A DNA stretch of 6,014 nt from a bacterium (GTDB lineage: Bacteria; Patescibacteriota; Minisyncoccia; Moranbacterales; UBA2206), in NCBI GenBank assembly GCA_021779205.1, contig JAJYBE010000052.1, forward strand, positions 1 to 6,014, given 5' to 3'. Below are positions 1 to 5,514 of the stretch, piece by piece (position 1 is the first letter of the stretch; the number at the start of each line of letters is the position of its first letter). The translations under genes were made by a program, and so were the position numbers. The notes below the pieces were generated by a model. That model was given only the letters and a program-made list of their open reading frames with translations. It was not told the DNA's origin and searched no databases.

Positions 1-1
1 A

Positions 2-721
2 AACAAAAAAATTCTCTGTGCTGAACGAGTGGGGAAAAATATTTTTTTGCGTCTTTCCGGTGGAAAATCGTTGCATATTCATTTGCGAATGACCGGACAT
101 CTTTTAGTAAAAAATCAAAATGCAAAACTCAAAAATCAAAATTATTTTGATGATAAAGTCAATCAATATATTCATCACATTTGGTATTTGAATAAAAATA
201 AAACTTTGGAATTTTCCGATTTGCGAAAATTTGCCACAATTCGCTCAATAGACACTAAAAATATGGAAAATTATCTGACAGAAAAAAAGATTGGGATTGA
301 CGCGATGAGTGAAAAATTTACGCTGGAAAAATTCAATGAATTGCTTGATGAAAAACCTAAAATGTTAATTGGCATTTTTCTGCTTGATCAAAGTATCATC
401 TCGGGCATCGGTAATATCTATCGCAGTGAAATTTTGTTTTCTGCAGGAGTTTTTCCGGAACGCAAAAATGAAACACTCACTAAAGACGAGCGCAAAAAAA
501 TATTTCTGGCAACTAAAAAAATTCTAAAACTGGCCATAAAAATGCGCGGGACATCCGACAGTGATTATCGCGATTCAGATGGTGCGCCGGGACATTTTCA
601 AGATTTTCTCAAAGTTTATCGTAAAGATAAAACGCCTTGCCCTGCTAAATGCGGAGGATTGGTTTTGCGCAAAAAAATGGCGCAGAGGAGCGTTTTTTAT
701 TGTGAAAGATGTCAGAAATAA
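2..721 (+). CDS. mutM: Formamidopyrimidine-DNA glycosylase (Fpg/MutM), 5'-truncated by window edge
   Basis: Bifunctional glycosylase/AP lyase that excises oxidised purines such as 8-oxoguanine in base excision repair. The frame is open to the left edge, and the residues before the GTG at 29 (ILCAERVGKN) fit the family, so the true start lies outside; about 45 N-terminal residues, including the catalytic Pro-Glu, are missing. Visible family features are the GK lysine equivalent to E. coli Lys57 (codon 35-37), HLRMTG with the void-filling Met (89-91), DLRKF (Arg 224-226, Phe 230-232), GIGNIYRSE with the DNA-contacting Asn (413-415), SDGAPGHF, and a C-terminal zinc finger. The finger cysteines are at 638, 650, 701 and 710, and AQR carries the conserved Arg (686-688). 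The first pair is CX3C where E. coli has CX2C. A short loop after HLRMTG is encoded by an A-rich repeat. It ends in TAA, one base from the convergent gene's stop. Identification is firm. Confidence 0.95.
   Translation, partial: NKKILCAERVGKNIFLRLSGGKSLHIHLRMTGHLLVKNQNAKLKNQNYFDDKVNQYIHHIWYLNKNKTLEFSDLRKFATIRSIDTKNMENYLTEKKIGIDAMSEKFTLEKFNELLDEKPKMLIGIFLLDQSIISGIGNIYRSEILFSAGVFPERKNETLTKDERKKIFLATKKILKLAIKMRGTSDSDYRDSDGAPGHFQDFLKVYRKDKTPCPAKCGGLVLRKKMAQRSVFYCERCQK
110..142 (+). repeat. Two-copy in-frame direct repeat, period 21 bp, inside mutM
   Basis: The 12-mer AAAAATCAAAAT occurs at 110-121 and again at 131-142. The 21-bp period equals seven codons, giving KNQN-AKL-KNQN in MutM just after HLRMTG. 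The same kind of A-rich CAAAA-containing text is familiar from intergenic repeats in some AT-rich genomes, but here it is translated. In other MutM proteins this position is a variable loop, so the repeat is probably tolerated. The repeat is seen directly; its origin is inference. Confidence 0.7.
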
Positions 722-722
722 A

Positions 723-1016
723 TCAATCCAAGAGTGTTTTTAAGCGACGAACTTCTTCTTTTAGCGCCCCTTCATTTTCATATTCTCCATGATGCCTGGT
801 GTTGTCTCCATATGTCTCTTTTTTCATATCCAGATGGATATTGATGAGCATATTCGAGCCATTTATTTTGACATACATATGAAACCTGGGATAACCGGCT
901 GAGGCAAGCGGACGCACAAAGCTCATTTCATTGCCATCTTGTCTTTGAAAGGAATAACCTAGCCGTCGCAAATTATTTATAGGATTGCCCGCCGTATTTT
1001 CTACTTCTAATTGCAT
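723..1016 (-). CDS. Conserved-looking 97-residue protein of unknown function
   Basis: I do not recognise a characterised function. The protein is soluble with no signal peptide or membrane segment. A central block (residues 32-49) reads SFVRPLASAGYPRFHMYV, followed by INIHLDMKK (58-66) and HHGEYE (75-80), and it ends in a charged helix (KEEVRRLKTLL). The regularly placed His, Arg, Asp and Glu residues suggest a conserved binding surface, and I recall similar short proteins annotated only as hypothetical in Patescibacteria. The ATG lies 16 bp after the folD stop with no promoter visible between, so it is probably the second gene of a folD transcript. No Shine-Dalgarno precedes it (AAAAAATCTT before ATG). 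It ends in TGA one base away from the end of convergent mutM. That it is a real gene is well supported by the tight packing and lack of a competing frame; its role is unknown. Confidence 0.8.
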   Translation of the reverse strand: MQLEVENTAGNPINNLRRLGYSFQRQDGNEMSFVRPLASAGYPRFHMYVKINGSNMLINIHLDMKKETYGDNTRHHGEYENEGALKEEVRRLKTLLD

Positions 1017-1032
1017 AAGATTTTTTAAAAAT

Positions 1033-1878
1033 TTAAATTTGATTTTTTGTCGCTAAAATCACATTTTTCATTAGCATTGCAATTGTCATTGGACCCACTC
1101 CGCCAGGAACGGGCGTGATATGACTTGCTTTATTATAAACATTGGCATAATCAACATCTCCCACTAACACCCCTTTTGCATTGCGACTGATTCCAATATC
1201 GATTATGACGGCATCCTGTTTTACCATATTTGCACTAATAATTTTTGCACATCCTGTGGCGGAAATTAAAATATCCGCTTGAGATGATAATTTTTGCAAA
1301 TTTTTTGTCCTAGAATTGCAAACTGTCACAGTCGCACCAAGATTGATAAGCATTATGGCTAATGGCTTTCCCACAATATTGCTTCTTCCAATAATCACCA
1401 CATCTTTTCCTTCTATTTCGATTTTAGTTTTTTTAAAAAGTTCTAAGATTCCTGCTGGTGTGCAAGGCAAAAAGCTTGCGTCTCCAATCATCATTCGTCC
1501 TATATTTTCCGGATGAAAACAATCCACATCTTTTTTTGGATTAACCATACTTGATATTTTTTTTGTGTCTATATTGTCCGGCAAGGGCATTTGTACTAAA
1601 ATTCCATGAATTTTCTCATTCGCATTAAGCTGCAAAATTATTTTTTCCAACTCTTTTTGTGAAGTTTTCGCAGACATTCTCACGATTTGCGAATTAATTC
1701 CAATTTCTTTTGATACTCGTTCTTTATTTTTAACATATACCTGCGAAGCATTATTATTTCCAACCAAAATCACAGCTAATCCGGGCACAATGCCTTTTTT
1801 TGACAAGGCCAAAACTTCACCTTTCAGCTTTTTTTTAATTTCTTCTGAAATTTTCTTTCCGTCAATTATCTTTGTCAT
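1033..1878 (-). CDS. folD: Bifunctional methylenetetrahydrofolate dehydrogenase / methenyltetrahydrofolate cyclohydrolase (FolD)
   Basis: Cytoplasmic enzyme interconverting 5,10-methylene-THF, 5,10-methenyl-THF and 10-formyl-THF, using NAD(P). The 281-residue length is normal for the family. The catalytic domain shows ASQVYVKNK with Tyr48 and Lys52 (the YxxxK motif), GILVQMPLP with Gln96, and KDVDCFHP with Asp119. These correspond to E. coli Tyr50, Lys54, Gln98 and Asp121. The Rossmann domain follows: PCTPAGI (138-144), GRSNIVGKP (164-172), ADILISATG (201-209), VIIDIGI (224-230), and the C-terminal signature PVPGGVGPMTIAML (256-269). Two positions differ from the usual text: Cys120 where Gly is common (DVDG), and CNSRT (187-191) where CHSRT is common. 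The start is fixed by the family N-terminus MTKIIDGKKI. An extended -10 box ends 7 bp upstream, so the mRNA is probably leaderless. The 97-residue gene follows after 16 bp. Confidence 0.97.
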   Translation of the reverse strand: MTKIIDGKKISEEIKKKLKGEVLALSKKGIVPGLAVILVGNNNASQVYVKNKERVSKEIGINSQIVRMSAKTSQKELEKIILQLNANEKIHGILVQMPLPDNIDTKKISSMVNPKKDVDCFHPENIGRMMIGDASFLPCTPAGILELFKKTKIEIEGKDVVIIGRSNIVGKPLAIMLINLGATVTVCNSRTKNLQKLSSQADILISATGCAKIISANMVKQDAVIIDIGISRNAKGVLVGDVDYANVYNKASHITPVPGGVGPMTIAMLMKNVILATKNQI

Positions 1879-1885
1879 ATATCTG

Positions 1886-1894
1886 ATTATAGCA
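1886..1894 (-). promoter_or_regulatory. Extended -10 promoter of folD, placed for a leaderless transcript
   Basis: On the minus strand the sequence reads TGCTATAAT, a consensus -10 hexamer (1891 to 1886) with the TG of an extended -10 one base upstream. Only seven bases (CAGATAT) separate the hexamer from the folD ATG, so the expected transcription start falls on or next to the A of the start codon. No good -35 exists at 16-18 bp; an exact TTGACA lies at 1922-1917, but the 25-bp spacer is too long. Extended -10 promoters can work without a -35. Confidence 0.7.
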
Positions 1895-1913
1895 CATTTT
1901 AAAAAAATTCCTT

Positions 1914-1924
1914 GATTGTCAATC
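1914..1924. promoter_or_regulatory. Palindrome in the folD/rarA divergent promoter region, possible operator
   Basis: GATTG-T-CAATC is a perfect 5-bp inverted repeat around one central base. It covers the -35 of rarA (1916-1921) and lies about 22 bp upstream of the folD -10. The position would suit a repressor acting on one or both promoters. A palindrome this short can occur by chance in AT-rich DNA, so an operator role is speculative. Confidence 0.3.
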
Positions 1925-1945
1925 TTATCAGCTAAGTGGTATACT
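1916..1945 (+). promoter_or_regulatory. Promoter of rarA
   Basis: TTGTCA at 1916-1921 is a 5/6 match to the -35 consensus, and TATACT at 1940-1945 a 5/6 match to the -10, with an 18-bp spacer. TG at 1937-1938 adds an extended -10. The start of transcription is predicted near 1952, giving a leader of about 26 nt before the rarA ATG, without a Shine-Dalgarno sequence. Confidence 0.65.
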
Positions 1946-1977
1946 GGCTTTTAGAAGTAATTGCCTAACAAAAAGCT

Positions 1978-3156
1978 ATGCTCACTCCCCTTTCTGATCT
2001 TATTCGCCCAATAACGCTTGCTGATTTTTTCGGTCAAAAAAAACTTGTTGAAAAAAAATCTTATCTTTTTCATGCTATTGAAAGTGATAATATTCCATCA
2101 ATGATTCTTTGGGGGCCACCCGGATCGGGAAAAACCACACTTGCCCACATCATCGCTACTACTACTAAATCAGAATTTCTCAAAATCAGCGCCGTTTCAT
2201 CTGGCAAAAAAAGGCTTTTGGAAATCATTGCCAATGCCGATAAAAACAAGCGCCAAAATAAAAAAACGATTCTTTTTATTGATGAAATTCACCGCTGGAA
2301 CAAAGCCCAGCAAGACACCCTTTTGCCTTATGTCGAAAATGGCACAATTATTCTTATTGGCGCAACCACTGAAAATCCTAGCTTTGAAGTTAATTCAGCT
2401 TTAATTTCCCGTACACGTATTTTTGTTTTGGAAAAACTTGCACCAGATGATCTGGAAAAAATTATCAAGCGTGCTTTGGAAAAAATAAAATCCGGAAAAA
2501 AAATTAAAATAGCTTCCGATGCGATAAAACTCCTTGCCAATCTTTCCAATGGTGATGCTCGCATGGCACTTAATACTTTGGAAGCTTGCGTCAATCAAGA
2601 GGAAAGCATTACTACAGAAATTATTCGCGAAGTTTTGCAAAAATCGCATTTGCTCTACGATAAATCTGGCGAAGAGCACTATAACATTATCTCCGCTCTT
2701 CATAAATCAATGCGCGGTGGTGATCCGAATGCCTCTGTTTATTGGCTTGCGCGGATGATTGAAGGCGGTGAGGACCCGCTCTATATTGCTCGTCGCCTGG
2801 TGCGTTTTGCCAGTGAAGATATTGGACTTGCCAATAATACCGCCCTTCTCCTTGCTAATGCTACCTTTGATGCTTGCCATAAATTAGGGTTTCCAGAATG
2901 CAATGTTCATCTCGCGCAATGTGTGATTTATCTGGCGAAATCCAAAAAAGACACCACTGCCTACAGCGCTTATGGCAAAGCAAAAAAAGATGTGGAAAAA
3001 CTTGGCAATCTTCCTGTTCCGCTTCATTTGCGAAACGCTCCAACCAAACTAATGAAAGAATTAGGTTATGGCAAGGACTACAAGTATACTCCACTTGAAG
3101 ACAGTGCCGAACAAGATTATTTGCCGGAGGAATTGAAAAATTCTAATTATTTATAA
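1978..3156 (+). CDS. rarA: Replication-associated recombination protein A (RarA/MgsA family AAA+ ATPase)
   Basis: Homotetrameric clamp-loader-like AAA+ ATPase acting at stalled or gapped replication forks, related to eukaryotic WRNIP1/Mgs1. Domains in order: the N-terminal lead-in PLSDLIRPITLADFFGQ (4-20); Walker A GPPGSGKT (46-53); Walker B ILFIDEIHRW with Asp102 and Glu103; sensor 1 GATTENPSF (128-136); SRTRIF with the probable arginine finger Arg145; and sensor 2 GDARMALN (192-199). The family-specific C-terminal helical/tetramerisation region includes HYNIISALHKSMRGGDP (234-250), YWLARMIEGGEDP (255-267), ARRLVRFASEDIGLA (271-285), PVPLHLRNAP (346-355) and YGKDYKYTP (364-372). At 392 residues it is slightly shorter than many homologues, ending soon after YLPEEL. 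Trp107 replaces the Phe common in DEVHRF. It has its own promoter and is single; its TAA lies 18 bp from the stop of the convergent downstream gene. Confidence 0.97.
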   Translation: MLTPLSDLIRPITLADFFGQKKLVEKKSYLFHAIESDNIPSMILWGPPGSGKTTLAHIIATTTKSEFLKISAVSSGKKRLLEIIANADKNKRQNKKTILFIDEIHRWNKAQQDTLLPYVENGTIILIGATTENPSFEVNSALISRTRIFVLEKLAPDDLEKIIKRALEKIKSGKKIKIASDAIKLLANLSNGDARMALNTLEACVNQEESITTEIIREVLQKSHLLYDKSGEEHYNIISALHKSMRGGDPNASVYWLARMIEGGEDPLYIARRLVRFASEDIGLANNTALLLANATFDACHKLGFPECNVHLAQCVIYLAKSKKDTTAYSAYGKAKKDVEKLGNLPVPLHLRNAPTKLMKELGYGKDYKYTPLEDSAEQDYLPEELKNSNYL

Positions 3157-3174
3157 AAGATTCTTTGTTTTTTG

Positions 3175-3840
3175 CTATTTAATAATTCTATTTTTAACAT
3201 TCATTAGAGTTTTTATTACCACTTTATTTTTTTTTAATTCTAAAACTTTTTCCATTATCCTATCGACATCGGGCGCTAATTTAGGAGATTTACTTAAAAA
3301 AATACGCATTGTTTTTACGGTTACTTTTTCTTCAATATATTTTGCCAAGATTGCATACCATAAAACAAATGTTTTTTCATCAACTAAATCTCCAAGATTG
3401 ATCAGTGGCGGATTGCGAAAATAACCAGCTAATTTTTCCCAATTATCATACTCATTGTATAAAAGCTCATCTTCCAACAATTTCGCCGGACGACCAGCTA
3501 ATTCATCCGTTTTTTCTATGGCATAAAACTTTTCCTCATTTAAAATTTCCTCTCGTCGCATATCACAATAAAGATGAAACTTCCAACCGGCTTCAAAAGA
3601 AGTCAGTCCGGAAAAATTCAAATCAACACAGTTAAATTTGAGATGCGTATCCTTTCTTTTAATTTTTGAATCAATATTGCGAATGTCCGGAAAAACCACA
3701 CCCAAAATAAATTCGTCTCTATTTATTTTGTGATTACCTTTTATTTTTTCTTCATCAAGAAAGTTAGAAACAATTTTTTCATTTTCAATTGAATCAAAGT
3801 ATTTTTTAGCATAAATAATATGTGCAATTTGTGAAGCCAT
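3175..3840 (-). CDS. Putative metal-dependent hydrolase-like protein, possibly related to the zinc-dependent phospholipase C fold
   Basis: I cannot name this 221-residue protein firmly. It begins MASQIAHIIYAKKYFD and carries FILGVVFPDIRNI (44-56), DTHL (64-67) and FEAGWKFHLYCD (82-93). The order of His7, Asp52, His66, His89 and Asp93 within hydrophobic helices recalls the zinc-dependent phospholipase C/S1-P1 nuclease-like layout (T/QxxH near the N-terminus, LGxxxPD, THF, GxxxHxxxD). This is a motif-level inference and could be wrong. The C-terminal half is helical and basic (ELKKNKVVIK, NVKNRIIK) with no clear motif. No signal peptide is evident, which argues against a secreted enzyme. The ATG is 26 bp after the cca stop with no promoter or Shine-Dalgarno between, so it is likely translated from the cca mRNA. 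It ends in TAG, convergent with rarA. Confidence refers to the gene being real; the functional guess deserves about 0.3. Confidence 0.85.
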   Translation of the reverse strand: MASQIAHIIYAKKYFDSIENEKIVSNFLDEEKIKGNHKINRDEFILGVVFPDIRNIDSKIKRKDTHLKFNCVDLNFSGLTSFEAGWKFHLYCDMRREEILNEEKFYAIEKTDELAGRPAKLLEDELLYNEYDNWEKLAGYFRNPPLINLGDLVDEKTFVLWYAILAKYIEEKVTVKTMRIFLSKSPKLAPDVDRIMEKVLELKKNKVVIKTLMNVKNRIIK

Positions 3841-3866
3841 TTATTTTAATTTTATTTTTTAAAATT

Positions 3867-5357
3867 TTAGAAAATATCATGTCTTTTCTTAATCAACTCC
3901 TCTTCTTTTTTTTGTTCCTTTTTGATTTTCTCCTCCGCCATCTTGCTTAACTCTTCCACTTTACTTTTCGCTAGCTCTTTCGCCAACTCGATCAGTTTTT
4001 CTTTTGCATTTAGTGTTGGATCATCAAGCACGTTAGAAAGTAGCACAGCCAAAATTGCTCCAATTTTTGGTCCCGGCTCTACTTCCAATTCTTTCATTAA
4101 ATTATTGCCGTTGATTTTAAGTTGTTTCACGGAAATTGGATCATGCGAAACTTTTTCTACCATAAATTTAAAATGTCGCAACTTATATGGCACAGCTTTT
4201 GGCACGCCGCTTCCCAATCGATCGGAAATTCTTACATCAATAAGATCCAAAATATTTTCCAATCCAACTTTTTGCACCACACGACGTACACCGGATTCGC
4301 CGACTTCATCAACATTATAATAAAACATGTGGTTACGCACTAAAAGCGTCACTTTGTCGATTACTTTGCGCGAAAATCGCAGACGCTCCAAAATATTTTT
4401 TGTCATTTGCTCTCCGATATATTCATGGTTATAGAATGTCGCATTTTCCCCCTCGCCTCTTTTCGATTTTGGTTTTCCCACATCATGAAACAGCGCTGCC
4501 AAACGTACCTCCAATTTTTTGGAAGGACATTTTTCCAAGGAAGCCACAAGATGCTTATATACCGTATTATATGGCCCATAGTAATGATGATGGCTCTGCG
4601 TTACACCAATTCCATTTTCAATTTCCGGCAGAATAATTTTCAAAATCCCTGTTTCTTGCAATAGTTCAATTCCTTGTGCCGGAATTGGTGATAAAATGAT
4701 TTTGGTTAGTTCATCTCGAATCCGCTCCGGTGAAATATGTTTTAAATTATTGGAATTTTTTTGAATCGCCAAAGAAGTTTTTTCCTCGATTGCAAAGCCG
4801 AGCGTTACCGAAAAGCGAATTGCTCGCATCATTCTCAAGGCGTCTTCATTGAAACGTTCATTGGCATCGCCAACAGCTTGAATCTTTTTTTTCTCAAGAT
4901 CATTTTGCCCATTAAAATAATCCACTATTTCAAGATTATCCAAATTTGTTTTCATTGCCAAGGCATTGATTGTAAAATCCCGTCTTGATAAATCTTCTTT
5001 TAGTGTTTTGGCAAATCTAATAACATCAGGGTGCCTTTTATCTGAATATTTTGATTCGATACGATAAGTTGTAACTTCAACAACGGTCGTTATTCCACTG
5101 TTATCCACAGTTTCTTCTCTGATTTTAATGCCGACTGTGCCGAATTGGTTTTCATAGACTGAGTCGGGAAAAAGACGTTGGATATTTTCAGGTTGTGCGT
5201 TTGTGGCAATATCCCAATCTTTCGGTGTCAAGCCTAATAATAAATCACGCACACATCCGCCAACAAGGTAAGCTTCAAAAGATGATTTTTCTAACTCTTT
5301 TGCCACTAAGATGACATAGGCGGGAATATTAAAATTTAATTTTCTATCTTTTTGCAT
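3867..5357 (-). CDS. cca: CCA tRNA nucleotidyltransferase / poly(A) polymerase family protein with HD domain
   Basis: Class II nucleotidyltransferase that most likely adds or repairs the 3' CCA of tRNAs in the cytoplasm. Head domain: YLVGGCVRDLLLG (30-42) and catalytic carboxylates Asp47 and Asp49 in PKDWDIATNA. RRDFTINALA lies at 125-134. The neck has ERFNEDALRMMRAIRF (167-182), with the EDxxR nucleotide-selecting motif, and SPERIRDELTKIIL (209-222). An HD phosphohydrolase-type domain follows: His269, LFHDVGKP (289-296, His291/Asp292), NHEYIG (310-315), RNH (341-343) and ISDRLGSG (377-384). HDPISVKQL (405-413) and PGPKIGAIL (428-436) follow. The last ~45 residues are a Lys/Glu-rich helix. 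Poly(A) polymerase activity cannot be excluded from sequence, but as a small-genome housekeeping gene CCA addition is likelier. The start is well fixed: a TAG lies in frame four codons upstream, with no other initiator between. An extended -10 ends 6 bp before the ATG, predicting a leaderless mRNA. It heads a two-gene unit. Confidence 0.93.
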   Translation of the reverse strand: MQKDRKLNFNIPAYVILVAKELEKSSFEAYLVGGCVRDLLLGLTPKDWDIATNAQPENIQRLFPDSVYENQFGTVGIKIREETVDNSGITTVVEVTTYRIESKYSDKRHPDVIRFAKTLKEDLSRRDFTINALAMKTNLDNLEIVDYFNGQNDLEKKKIQAVGDANERFNEDALRMMRAIRFSVTLGFAIEEKTSLAIQKNSNNLKHISPERIRDELTKIILSPIPAQGIELLQETGILKIILPEIENGIGVTQSHHHYYGPYNTVYKHLVASLEKCPSKKLEVRLAALFHDVGKPKSKRGEGENATFYNHEYIGEQMTKNILERLRFSRKVIDKVTLLVRNHMFYYNVDEVGESGVRRVVQKVGLENILDLIDVRISDRLGSGVPKAVPYKLRHFKFMVEKVSHDPISVKQLKINGNNLMKELEVEPGPKIGAILAVLLSNVLDDPTLNAKEKLIELAKELAKSKVEELSKMAEEKIKKEQKKEEELIKKRHDIF

Positions 5358-5363
5358 ATCGAC

Positions 5364-5372
5364 ATTCTAGCA
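5364..5372 (-). promoter_or_regulatory. Extended -10 promoter of cca, placed for a leaderless transcript
   Basis: The minus strand reads TGCTAGAAT, a 5/6 match to the -10 (TAGAAT, 5369 to 5364) with the extended TG. It is followed by only GTCGAT before the cca ATG. The predicted transcription start therefore coincides with the A of the start codon. The -35 region is poor (TTCGCT at best). Apart from one base, the nine-base element equals the one before folD. Confidence 0.65.
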
Positions 5373-5404
5373 AAAAAAAACTAAAGTAGCGAATTAGTTT
5401 CCAC

Positions 5405-5433
5405 TCGACAGTCAATTGTTCTCGTGCTAATAT
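5405..5433 (+). promoter_or_regulatory. Promoter of the MBL-fold hydrolase gene
   Basis: TCGACA (5405-5410) matches the -35 consensus at 5/6 positions, and TAATAT (5428-5433) is a fair -10. The spacer is exactly 17 bp, and TG at 5425-5426 makes an extended -10. Transcription is predicted to start near 5440, giving a leader of about 75 nt. It diverges from the cca promoter. Confidence 0.65.
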
Positions 5434-5438
5434 AGACA

Positions 5439-5490
5439 AGTAAACTAGATTTGGTCTGAAATTTGCGTGTTTTCATATAAGCCGTTTACT
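5439..5490 (+). other. Potential stem-loop in the leader of the MBL-fold gene
   Basis: AGTAAAC (5439-5445) and GTTTACT (5484-5490) are perfect 7-base inverted repeats. A second pair, TGAAA (5457-5461) and TTTCA (5471-5475), nests inside with a 9-nt loop. The outer stem begins at the predicted transcription start, so almost the whole first 50 nt could fold. There is no poly-U tract immediately after it, so it is not a classical terminator, and I recognise no known riboswitch. The structure could be a chance result. Confidence 0.3.
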
Positions 5491-5514
5491 AATTTTTATT
5501 TAAAAAATAAGTCT

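Noticed and set aside
29..31. GTG at 29 as the mutM start codon
   Set aside because: The frame is open to the window edge, the upstream residues fit the family, and starting here would remove the essential N-terminal Pro-Glu catalytic region.
1917..1922. Exact TTGACA on the minus strand as the -35 of folD
   Set aside because: The spacer to the TATAAT is 25 bp, far beyond the usual 16-18 bp; the match more likely comes from the palindrome and the rarA -35 on the other strand.
3157..3174. AAAG-ATT-CTTT followed by a T run as a terminator between rarA and the convergent gene
   Set aside because: A 4-bp A/U-rich stem is too weak for a credible intrinsic terminator.
3922..4320. 132-codon open frame on the plus strand inside cca
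   Set aside because: It is antisense to the conserved C-terminal half of cca; its Ser/Phe-rich composition is what the reverse of Lys/Glu-rich codons gives.
5476..5481. TATAAG as a second promoter for the MBL gene
   Set aside because: The nearest -35-like sequence (TTGGTC, 5451-5456) is weak with a 19-bp spacer; the promoter at 5405-5433 is clearly better.
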